In this document: one piece after another, positions 1 to 6,263 of the stretch | How positions within the stretch are numbered: the stretch's first letter is position 1 | Layout: every line of letters begins with the position of its first letter | Assembly: GCA_039815505.1 (NCBI GenBank) | Contig: JBCBZE010000099.1 | Span: 1-10,249, forward strand | DNA length: 10,249 bases | From: CANLWN01 sp039815505 | GTDB lineage: Bacteria; Bacteroidota; Bacteroidia; Flavobacteriales; Flavobacteriaceae | Direction: 5' to 3' | Notes under the pieces: generated by a model | Databases searched by the model: none | The model's input: the letters and a program-made list of their open reading frames with translations, nothing else | Told to the model about the DNA's origin: nothing | Made by a program: the position numbers and the translations under genes

Positions 1-833
1 GGCTTTCCGGTTTTTCCACGTTTGGTAAAAATCTGTACCACACCATTACTTGCACGGGAGCCATAAATAGCGGCGGCGGCGGCACCTTTAATTACTTCAA
101 TACGTTCTATATCATTGGGATTAATGTCCGCCAGTCTATTTTGACTATTACCTCCTAAATCTATTAGAAGACTTGTTACATTTCCATTAGCGTCAACAAA
201 TTCATTACTGGTATTATTAACTATAATACCATCTATTATATAAAGTGGATCGGACGATCCAGATATGGTACTTGAACCTCGTAACCGGATACTAATACCT
301 CCGGCAGGGTCTCCAGAGTTTTGTTGCACTAAGGCACCGGCAATTTTACCGGTTAAGGCCTGATCTACGGCAGTTGCCCCATTGTTTTGAATGTCGGAAG
401 CGCTGACGGTAGAAATTGCATTACCTAAGGTACGCTTGTTGGCACCTGCACCTGTTCCTGTCACAATGACCTCGTCCAAGCTTAATAGATCTTCCACGAG
501 CGAAATATTGGTTGTAATAGTGTCGTTAGACCCTGTGGAAATACTAGTTCTTTGGGTCGTAAACCCCAAATAACTGGTTACCAAGGTGTAGCTCCCAGCT
601 TCTAAGGAAGCAGAAAAGCTATAGTTCCCTTCAAAATCGGTAACACTTCCGAAAGAAGTGTTTTCAATAAAAACGGAAACTCCGGCTATGGGAATTCCAT
701 TTCCACTGTCCGTTACGTTCCCTGTAAAGGAATACGGCGAAGTTTGCCCATAGGCAAAAGTACTTGCAGCTATACATAAAACACATAGTATTTTATACAG
801 CAACGTTCCCCCGTTTGAATTCATTTTTTTCAT
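1..833 (-). CDS. SusC/RagA-type TonB-dependent outer-membrane receptor (N-terminal 277 residues, runs off window)
   Basis: The reading frame is open from an ATG at 833 to the window edge, so only the N-terminus is seen. Residues 1-29 form a signal peptide (hydrophobic stretch about 11-27, probable cut before Gln30). Residues about 35-115 are a CarboxypepD_reg-like beta-sandwich domain (GNVTD, PIAGVSV, VTDFEGNYSF, SYLGF). A DEVIVTG segment at 120-126 marks the end of that domain and the TonB-box region. The plug domain follows, with SIRLRGSS, PLYIIDG and the family hallmark KGAAAAAIYGSRASNG at 249-264. Such receptors normally pair with a SusD lipoprotein and import oligosaccharides or peptides through the outer membrane using TonB energy; the SusD gene would lie beyond the left edge. 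The start is 28 bp downstream of the NagB-like gene on the same strand, so co-transcription and an amino-sugar substrate are likely but inferred. An in-frame ATG three codons in (822-824) is an alternative start. The family call is firm; the substrate is not known. Confidence 0.95.
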   Translation of the reverse strand, partial: MKKMNSNGGTLLYKILCVLCIAASTFAYGQTSPYSFTGNVTDSGNGIPIAGVSVFIENTSFGSVTDFEGNYSFSASLEAGSYTLVTSYLGFTTQRTSISTGSNDTITTNISLVEDLLSLDEVIVTGTGAGANKRTLGNAISTVSASDIQNNGATAVDQALTGKIAGALVQQNSGDPAGGISIRLRGSSTISGSSDPLYIIDGIIVNNTSNEFVDANGNVTSLLIDLGGNSQNRLADINPNDIERIEVIKGAAAAAIYGSRASNGVVQIFTKRGKTGK

Positions 834-861
834 AGAGTGCGTGTTTGAGTTTAGTTAATAA

Positions 862-2787
862 TTAAAATTTATAGCGTACAAAACCCTCTATGGCCTCGTA
901 CTCCGCCAATCCTAAGGCGTTATATTTTCTAGCGGTTTCTTTGTTTCTTTGCTCGGCTCTTTGCCAAAATTCCCTTTCATCGTTTCCCGGGAACATGGCA
1001 CTGTCTTTCTGGGATTGATGTTTAAAAATGGCAGTTCTCTTTCTGGCCATATCCTTGGGGCCTATGGGTACAGCCATTTGCATGTCCGCAATATCCCATT
1101 CTTGCCATGCACCTCTATATAACCATACATAACAACCCTTTATCCAGTCCGCCTCCTCTTCTACCAATCTATTTACAGCCTGATATATGATTTGGAGGCA
1201 TACCCTATGTGTTCCATGGGGGTCCGATAAATCTCCGGCAGCAAAGATTTGCTGTGGCTTTATTTTAGTTAAAAGATCATAAGTGATTTTAATATCCGCT
1301 TCGGTGTGGGGCTTTTTTTTCACCGTACCAGTTTCGTAAAAAGGTAGGTTCTGGAAGTGCGCATTTTTTTCATCGACTTTACAATAACGACATGCAGATA
1401 GAGCTTCCCCTTTTCTAATGAGGCCTTTGAACTTCTGAATTTCCGCACTATCTACTTGTCCGGGCTTTTTATTGTTTAAAAATTCCCTTATTTTCTTAAA
1501 TTGATTTTGAAGTGTTGTATTATTTTCTTGGATGTCCGTGGCAAAATCCATGAAACGAATGACTTCATCATCAAATACGGCTATGTTACCAGAGGTCTGA
1601 TAGGCTACATGTACTTCATGTCCCTGATCAACCAGGCGCAGTAGCGTCCCTCCCATGGAAATAACATCATCATCTGGATGAGGACTAAAAATTAAGGCGC
1701 TTTTTGGGTATGGATTTTTTCTTTCCGGTCTATGACTGTCATCTGCATTTGGTTTGCCTCCTGGCCAACCCGTAATCGTTCGTTGCAAATCGTTGAATAC
1801 CTTAAGGTTAATTTGTTCAGCGGAGCCTATTTCGGCAACCAAACTTCCCATACCAAACTCGTTATAATCTTCATTGGTCAGTTTTAGAATAGCCTTGTCC
1901 AGTTTTTCGGAAAGCCATATAACAGCTTTTTTGATGAGTAGATCATCCCATTCGCAGTCTCCGACAAGCCATGGAGTGCGTATTCTGGTAAGTGAGGAAG
2001 CCGCCGCCTTATCTAAGATAAAATCACAATGTTCGTGATATTGAAGAAAAGTAGCAGGAACCGTTTCCCGTATATTCCCTTCAACGGCCTCTCTTATAAT
2101 GTCCGATTTTCCTTCGCCCCAAGCCATTAAAATAATCCTTTTGGCATCCATGATGGTGCCAACACCCATAGTAAGTGCCTTGGCGGGTACATTTTCTTGT
2201 CCAAAAAAATCACTGGCGGCATCCAAACGGGTTACCCTGTCTAAACGCACCAATCTTGTTTTGCTATTCACGGCGGAACCCGGTTCGTTGAATCCAATAT
2301 GTCCTGTTCTTCCAATTCCCAGTATTTGAATATCGATACCTCCTACAGCTGCAATTTTTTGCTCATATATTTCACAAAAATCCCTGACCTTCTCTTTTTC
2401 CAAGGTACCGTCCGGAATATGTATATGATCTTTGGGAATATCGATATGATCAAATAAATGTTCATTCATAAAACGAACATAACTGTGGATGGAATCTGGT
2501 TTCATGGGGAAGTACTCGTCCAAATTAAATGTCACAACGTTTTTGAAACTTAAGCCCTCCTCTTTATGGAACTTCACAAGAAACTCATACACTTTGATGG
2601 GAGTGGAACCCGTGGCCATTCCTAAAACTGCTTTTTTCCCCTGTTTTTGTCTATGCCGTATGAGTTCGGCGATTTCGTTGGCCACAAAAAAAGAGGCGTC
2701 CTTGGCGTTTTCATGAAGGATGGTCGTAGTTTTCTCAAATTTTTTAGACCCCTCCCCAGGTTTAATTGTTGTGTAGATGTTATCCAT
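862..2787 (-). CDS. nagB: NagB-like glucosamine-6-phosphate deaminase domain fused to PIG-L/LmbE deacetylase domain
   Basis: The protein has 641 residues; ordinary NagB has about 240-290. Residues about 20-300 are a NagB/isomerase fold: ATGSTP at 58-63, NLDEY at 88-92 (Asp90 matches the catalytic base Asp72 of E. coli NagB), and GHIGFNEPG at 162-170 (His163 and Glu168 match His143 and Glu148). Lys227 lies in the GEGK segment. The residue equivalent to E. coli Asp141 is Thr161 (GIGRTGH instead of GxGxDGH). Residues about 360-640 form a PIG-L/LmbE domain with the zinc motifs PHPDDD (369-374) and HGTH (524-527). Known NagB converts GlcN-6-P to fructose-6-P and ammonia; PIG-L enzymes remove N-acetyl groups from GlcNAc-type substrates. 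A combined deacetylase-deaminase acting after MurQ is attractive but inferred. No signal peptide is seen, so it is cytoplasmic. Two-domain proteins of this kind are known in Bacteroidota as NagB-like proteins. It is divergent from the deoR-murQ unit and probably co-transcribed with the downstream SusC gene. The symbol applies to the N-terminal domain family only. Confidence 0.9.
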   Translation of the reverse strand: MDNIYTTIKPGEGSKKFEKTTTILHENAKDASFFVANEIAELIRHRQKQGKKAVLGMATGSTPIKVYEFLVKFHKEEGLSFKNVVTFNLDEYFPMKPDSIHSYVRFMNEHLFDHIDIPKDHIHIPDGTLEKEKVRDFCEIYEQKIAAVGGIDIQILGIGRTGHIGFNEPGSAVNSKTRLVRLDRVTRLDAASDFFGQENVPAKALTMGVGTIMDAKRIILMAWGEGKSDIIREAVEGNIRETVPATFLQYHEHCDFILDKAAASSLTRIRTPWLVGDCEWDDLLIKKAVIWLSEKLDKAILKLTNEDYNEFGMGSLVAEIGSAEQINLKVFNDLQRTITGWPGGKPNADDSHRPERKNPYPKSALIFSPHPDDDVISMGGTLLRLVDQGHEVHVAYQTSGNIAVFDDEVIRFMDFATDIQENNTTLQNQFKKIREFLNNKKPGQVDSAEIQKFKGLIRKGEALSACRYCKVDEKNAHFQNLPFYETGTVKKKPHTEADIKITYDLLTKIKPQQIFAAGDLSDPHGTHRVCLQIIYQAVNRLVEEEADWIKGCYVWLYRGAWQEWDIADMQMAVPIGPKDMARKRTAIFKHQSQKDSAMFPGNDEREFWQRAEQRNKETARKYNALGLAEYEAIEGFVRYKF

Positions 2788-2818
2788 TTAAATCCATATT
2801 GTGCACTGTGTTCATTTT

Positions 2819-2826
2819 CAAAGTTA
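2819..2826 (-). promoter_or_regulatory. Predicted -7 promoter box of the nagB-like gene
   Basis: Read on the minus strand this is TAACTTTG, a perfect match to the Bacteroidota -7 consensus TAnnTTTG. It lies 31 bp before the ATG, giving a predicted leader of roughly 25 nucleotides. The -33 element is not recognisable; a tandem repeat occupies nearby upstream DNA. Confidence 0.5.
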
Positions 2827-2843
2827 TGCAAAAAAATAATAAA

Positions 2844-2863
2844 TTGCTGTTTTTTGCTGTTTT
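2844..2863. repeat. Perfect tandem 10-bp direct repeat, candidate operator
   Basis: TTGCTGTTTT occurs twice without a spacer (2844-2853 and 2854-2863). A ten-base phase equals about one helical turn, so two proteins could bind the same DNA face. It starts 17 bp upstream of the predicted -7 box of the nagB-like gene, where a bound repressor would block the RNA polymerase. Assignment to the adjacent DeoR regulator is inference. Confidence 0.4.
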
Positions 2864-2929
2864 TAATGTAAATAAAATGCAAATAAAGCGTTAAATTCTT
2901 TTTTTATGCAATTTTAAACGGCAAATTTG

Positions 2930-2937
2930 TATTTTTG
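2930..2937 (+). promoter_or_regulatory. Predicted -7 promoter box of deoR-murQ
   Basis: TATTTTTG matches TAnnTTTG perfectly. Its end is only 8 bp before the chosen ATG at 2946, which would place the transcript start at or next to the start codon (a leaderless message). The region is T-rich, so a chance match is possible, and no -33 element is evident. Confidence 0.3.
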
Positions 2938-2945
2938 TGAACAAT

Positions 2946-3695
2946 ATGTTAAAAGAAGAGCGTCATCAGATTATTTTGAACGAGGTAAGAATACACAATA
3001 GGGTATTGCTTACGGATATTGCAGAACTGTTAAAAGTTTCTGTGGATACGGTCAGGAGGGATATCAAGGAGCTGCATTCCTCAAAAAAATTGAAGAAAGT
3101 TCATGGAGGAGCAATCTCTTTAGGTTTTGATAGTTACAATTTTAAGGAGCAACGGATATACTCCTTGGAAGAGAAATCCCAAATAGCCGAAAAAGCCATT
3201 GCCTTATTAAAGGACGGACAGGTAATTGTACTTAGTGGGGGTACCACAAACTTGGAATTGGCCAAATTACTGCCTCCAAGACTAAAAATCACCTGTTTTA
3301 CCCCTAGTCTCCCTGTCGCCATGCAATTAATGACAAAGCCCAATCTTGAAGTTATATTTATAGGTGGAAAATTATCGAATCAGGCGCAGATAACCATAGG
3401 TGCCGCAGCTATACAAAATATAGCACAGGTGAAGTTCGATTTGGGTTTTATAGGTACGGGATATTTAGATCCTGTAGATGGCCTTACCGAGTTCGATTGG
3501 GATGTAGTACAGATAAAAAGGGCGATTATCGCAGCTTCAAAAAAAACTGTACTTTTGTCCATCTCAGAAAAATTGAATTCCAGTCAGCGGTATAAAACTT
3601 GTGATTTAAATGCAATAGATGCATTGATTACCGAATTAAATCCTGACAATAGTTTATTAGTACCGTTTAAAAAACAAAATTTACAATTGCTTTAA
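2946..3695 (+). CDS. DeoR-family transcriptional regulator of amino-sugar genes
   Basis: This 249-residue protein has the standard DeoR layout and usual family length (about 250). The N-terminal winged helix-turn-helix (about 1-57) starts with MLKEERHQII and includes helices LLTDIAELLK (21-30) and VSVDTVRRDIKEL (31-43), followed by KVHGGA. The C-terminal sugar-phosphate sensor domain (about 75-235) shows LSGGTTNLELA near 96-106, FIGGKL near 138-143, and DLGFIGTGYLDPVDGLTEFD at about 165-184. Such regulators are usually repressors released by a phosphorylated sugar; GlcNAc-6-P, GlcN-6-P or MurNAc-6-P would fit this locus, but the ligand is not visible. The ATG at 2946 is preferred over the in-frame GTG at 2937 because MLKEERHQ is the usual family beginning and the GTG overlaps a predicted -7 box. 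murQ follows 12 bp after the stop in the same frame, so the two are almost certainly one operon. Confidence 0.93.
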   Translation: MLKEERHQIILNEVRIHNRVLLTDIAELLKVSVDTVRRDIKELHSSKKLKKVHGGAISLGFDSYNFKEQRIYSLEEKSQIAEKAIALLKDGQVIVLSGGTTNLELAKLLPPRLKITCFTPSLPVAMQLMTKPNLEVIFIGGKLSNQAQITIGAAAIQNIAQVKFDLGFIGTGYLDPVDGLTEFDWDVVQIKRAIIAASKKTVLLSISEKLNSSQRYKTCDLNAIDALITELNPDNSLLVPFKKQNLQLL

Positions 3696-3707
3696 TACAG
3701 TAGAAAG

Positions 3708-4523
3708 TTGAAACAGCAAAATCGCATTACTGAACAACCCTCAAATTATGATGGTTTGGAACAGATGGATACTTTATCCATTCTTCGGAATATGAACAAG
3801 GAAGACCAAAAAATCGCGGACGCCGTTGCCTTGACAATTCCGCAGATTACACTTTTAGTAGACGCTTTGGTAGAGCGTTTTAACAGCGGTGGAAGACTTT
3901 TTTATATTGGAGCGGGGACCAGTGGTAGATTAGGTATATTGGATGCCTCGGAGATACCGCCCACCTATGGGATGCCTTATGATAGGGTTATAGGCCTTAT
4001 CGCAGGTGGTGATTCCGCAATACGTAAAGCCGTGGAGTTTGCCGAGGATGATATTCTGCAGGCATGGAAGGATTTAGAAGCGTTTGATATTTCTGAAAAT
4101 GATACGGTAATCGGTATAGCCGCATCAGGGACCACGCCTTATGTTATAGGAGGTGTGCAGGACGCCAAGAACAATGGGCTTTTAACGGCTTGCATTACCA
4201 ACAACCCCAACTCCCCTTTATCCCAAATAGTGAAGATACCCATAGAGGTCAATGTGGGCCCCGAATTTATAACGGGCAGCACCCGGATGAAAAGTGGTAC
4301 TTCTCAAAAATTAGTGTTGAACATGATTTCCACCGCCTTGATGATTAAAATTGGTAGGGTAAAGGGCAATAAGATGGTAAATATGCAATTAAGTAACAAC
4401 AAATTGGTGGATCGTGGTGCTAGATATCTAGTAGAGGAACTCCATGTAAATTACGAGAAAGCCGAGGAACTGTTGAAGCAATATGGTTCTGTTAAAAAAG
4501 CAATGGACGCAGTTAAAAAATAA
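3708..4523 (+). CDS. murQ: MurQ, N-acetylmuramic acid 6-phosphate etherase
   Basis: MurQ cleaves the D-lactyl ether of MurNAc-6-phosphate in the cytoplasm, giving GlcNAc-6-phosphate and D-lactate, a step of peptidoglycan recycling. The 271-residue protein has the SIS-fold signature YIGAGTSGRLGILDASE at 66-82, then IPPTYG. Glu82 and Glu113 (AEDD) correspond to the catalytic Glu83 and Glu114 of E. coli MurQ. A second loop IAASGTTPYVIGG and the C-terminal hallmark GSTRMKSGTSQK plus NMISTALMIKIGRV are intact. It is about 27 residues shorter than the E. coli enzyme (298). The start is a TTG: RITE at residues 6-9 aligns with the family N-terminus, the next ATG is at codon 20 and would remove it, and only four codons separate the TTG from the deoR stop in the same frame. 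A purine-rich AGAAAG abuts the start. No MurNAc kinase or phosphotransferase is present in this window, so the source of its substrate is unseen. Confidence 0.95.
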   Translation: MKQQNRITEQPSNYDGLEQMDTLSILRNMNKEDQKIADAVALTIPQITLLVDALVERFNSGGRLFYIGAGTSGRLGILDASEIPPTYGMPYDRVIGLIAGGDSAIRKAVEFAEDDILQAWKDLEAFDISENDTVIGIAASGTTPYVIGGVQDAKNNGLLTACITNNPNSPLSQIVKIPIEVNVGPEFITGSTRMKSGTSQKLVLNMISTALMIKIGRVKGNKMVNMQLSNNKLVDRGARYLVEELHVNYEKAEELLKQYGSVKKAMDAVKK

Positions 4524-4524
4524 A

Positions 4525-4929
4525 CTATTTCACCCCTACGTTAGCTACTTCCTCCTTTGTTACCAATTTATTCGTAGAATTCCCCCAGGAATTTAATATG
4601 TAGTTCATGACGTCGGCGACCTCTTCATCGGATAGGCCCATGGGCATCATGGTATTGTTATACGTTACCCCATTGACCACGATCTCGCCGCGTTGGCCAT
4701 ATTTTACCCCAAAAATACTGGCTGCTCTATTTTGCTGTAAATAGTCCGAATTTGCTAGGGGAGGAAAAATACCTTCCACGCCTTCCCCTTTTTCCAGATG
4801 ACAGTTAACACAAAAGTCAGCATATATCTTTCCGCCCCTTTCCACACTTGCTTTTAGTCCGTCTTCCTGAAATAGGAAAAAAGAAAGACCGATCGTAAAC
4901 AACATATAAATTACCAGTAAAGTTTTCAT
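4525..4929 (-). CDS. Small c-type cytochrome (monoheme, cytochrome c class I-like)
   Basis: This 134-residue protein begins with a hydrophobic segment (about 3-20) that acts as a signal peptide or membrane anchor, so the heme domain is in the periplasm. The heme-binding motif CVNCH is at 40-44 (Cys40 and Cys43 bind heme covalently; His44 is an axial ligand). MMPMGLSDEEVADVMNYIL at 94-112 supplies the second ligand, a Met at 94, 95 or 97, and the C-terminal helix of class I cytochromes. The gene lies 74 bp downstream of a PQQ-type sugar dehydrogenase on the same strand, so it is a likely electron acceptor for that enzyme, although no direct link is visible. It converges on murQ, with one base between stop codons. 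Confidence 0.93.
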   Translation of the reverse strand: MKTLLVIYMLFTIGLSFFLFQEDGLKASVERGGKIYADFCVNCHLEKGEGVEGIFPPLANSDYLQQNRAASIFGVKYGQRGEIVVNGVTYNNTMMPMGLSDEEVADVMNYILNSWGNSTNKLVTKEEVANVGVK

Positions 4930-5003
4930 AATGCTTAAAGTAATTGTCTAAAAATATCCAATTGGTTTTTCCTTCTCTCCAGACATAGGATGCCATCGGT
5001 CAA

Positions 5004-6125
5004 TCATTTCGTTGGAATCAATTTATAAATTCCCTTTCCTTCCACGGCAACGTAAATCAAGCCGTCCGGTCCCTGTTTTACATCGCGTACCCGACCTATA
5101 TCGGCCATTAACTTTTCACGGTATATCACTTTATTGTTCCTTAATTCCAGACGCTCCAGATACTGATACACCAAAGATCCCACTAAAAGACTTCCTTGCC
5201 ACCCATCATATTTGTCCGTGCTGACAAAGTCCATTCCACTGGGTGCTATGGAAGGCACCCAATAATACAATGGTTGTTCCATACCTGGCATTTCGGTTTT
5301 GTCCGTAATAGAAGATCCACTATAATTGATACCATATGTTATTTGGGGCCAACCATAATTTGCCCCTTTTTTTATAATATTGATCTCGTCCCCTCCACGT
5401 GGCCCGTGTTCGTGATTCCACATCTGACCGGTTTCAGGATGTTTTATTAGTCCTTGGGGATTGCGGTGACCAAAACTATAGATAGCGGTTTTAGCTCCTT
5501 TTTGGTCGACAAAAGGATTGTCGACCGGGATTTTTCCATCATCGTGCAAGCGATAAATCTTCCCACCATCACGGGTTATGTCCTGTGGATTAATTTCCCT
5601 AGCTCCGCGTTCCCCTATGGAAAAAAATAGATAACCTTCATCATTGAACGCTATTCGCGAACCAAAGTGCTGGCCTCTAGTGGTATTGGGAACAGCTTTG
5701 TACAGTAACTTTTTGTTTATCAGTTTGTTATTGTCCAATTGGGCCCTCATAAGAGCCGTGTGCCCACCTTTTTCCTTACCTTCAGAGGAGGCATAACTAA
5801 TGTAGAGCCAACCATTGGTTTCATAGTTTGGGTGTAGTTCAATATCCAAAAGGCCGCCTTGACCTCTCAAATAAACATTGGGCACATTTTCAACGGTTGT
5901 TTTTTTGCCATTTTCGAAGTGAATAATTTCCCCGCTTTTTTCCGTAATTAGCATACTTCCATCGGGTAAAAATGCCATACCCCATGGAACTTGCAATCCT
6001 TTGACCAAAAGTTGTGCTGAAAACACAGATTTTGAAGGTGTATGTATCTCATTTTCAGGTTTCTGAGCACACGAAAAACTAAACGCTACAACGAAAAAAT
6101 AAAGAGGTACAATACTATTTTTCAT
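5004..6125 (-). CDS. PQQ-dependent glucose/sorbosone (aldose) dehydrogenase family lipoprotein
   Basis: This 373-residue protein is close in length to E. coli Asd/YliI (about 371). Residues 1-18 form a signal peptide ending in SFSC; Cys19 is a plausible lipidation site although the lipobox is not classical. The six-bladed beta-propeller shows typical blade motifs: VPWGMAFLPDGSMLITEKSG from 46, GGLLDIELHPNY, GQHFGSR (His153 is the probable catalytic histidine), FGHRNPQGL near 208-216, HEHGPRGGDEIN at 228-239, GANYGWP, PSIAPSGMDF, and VRDVKQGPDGLIYV near the end. Family members oxidise aldoses in the periplasm with PQQ as cofactor and pass electrons to the respiratory chain; not every member in Bacteroidota has proven sugar activity, so the substrate is unknown. 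It is followed by a cytochrome c gene, which supports a redox role. No PQQ biosynthesis gene is in the window. The start is a single clear ATG preceding a good signal peptide. Confidence 0.92.
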   Translation of the reverse strand: MKNSIVPLYFFVVAFSFSCAQKPENEIHTPSKSVFSAQLLVKGLQVPWGMAFLPDGSMLITEKSGEIIHFENGKKTTVENVPNVYLRGQGGLLDIELHPNYETNGWLYISYASSEGKEKGGHTALMRAQLDNNKLINKKLLYKAVPNTTRGQHFGSRIAFNDEGYLFFSIGERGAREINPQDITRDGGKIYRLHDDGKIPVDNPFVDQKGAKTAIYSFGHRNPQGLIKHPETGQMWNHEHGPRGGDEINIIKKGANYGWPQITYGINYSGSSITDKTEMPGMEQPLYYWVPSIAPSGMDFVSTDKYDGWQGSLLVGSLVYQYLERLELRNNKVIYREKLMADIGRVRDVKQGPDGLIYVAVEGKGIYKLIPTK

Positions 6126-6263
6126 ACTTTAACGTTAAGGTAATAAATTAAGGTAGCCCTTTATAGGCTAAAGATAAAGAGAAAATATAAGTTTAAACAA
6201 TTACGCTAAAGAATAGATCTGACCCCGAATCAAGTGTATTCTTGCTAAAATACGACTTAACCT
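6126..6263. promoter_or_regulatory. Divergent spacer between the dehydrogenase gene and the giant repeat protein
   Basis: This 138-bp AT-rich spacer must hold promoters for both directions, but no perfect TAnnTTTG box is seen. One-mismatch candidates are TAAGTTTA at 6188-6195 on the plus strand and TATCTTTA (plus strand 6169-6176) on the minus strand. A perfect palindrome TTAACGTTAA lies at 6129-6138, in the presumed leader of the dehydrogenase gene. A short hairpin is possible: TAGCC (6154-6158), a 7-nt loop, and GGCTA (6166-6170). None of these is strong enough to name as a specific site. Confidence 0.35.

Larger units (their letters stand above)
2788..2945. promoter_or_regulatory. Divergent control region between the nagB-like gene and deoR
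   Basis: This 158-bp, strongly AT-rich spacer holds the start signals for both directions. Visible elements are the nagB-side -7 box (2819-2826), the tandem decamer (2844-2863), the deoR-side -7 box (2930-2937), and three copies of ATGCAA (2826-2831, 2877-2882, 2906-2911). A short palindrome CAAATTTG lies at 2922-2929. No convincing -33 TTTG element sits 19-21 bp upstream of either -7 box. DeoR-family repressors often control their own promoter and the adjacent divergent gene, so binding of the neighbouring regulator here is likely but not shown. Confidence 0.6.

Noticed and set aside
66..86. A GGC trinucleotide run that might be an unstable microsatellite
   Set aside because: It encodes the Ala run of the KGAAAAAIYG motif normal for SusC plug domains and is only four to five units long.
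391..573. A 60-codon plus-strand frame inside the SusC receptor gene
   Set aside because: It is antisense to conserved receptor sequence (DEVIVTG region) and has no independent support.
2622..2882. An 86-codon minus-strand frame crossing the nagB-like start and its promoter region
   Set aside because: It overlaps the N-terminus of the well-supported NagB-like domain in another frame and spans the AT-rich control region; its product has no recognisable feature.
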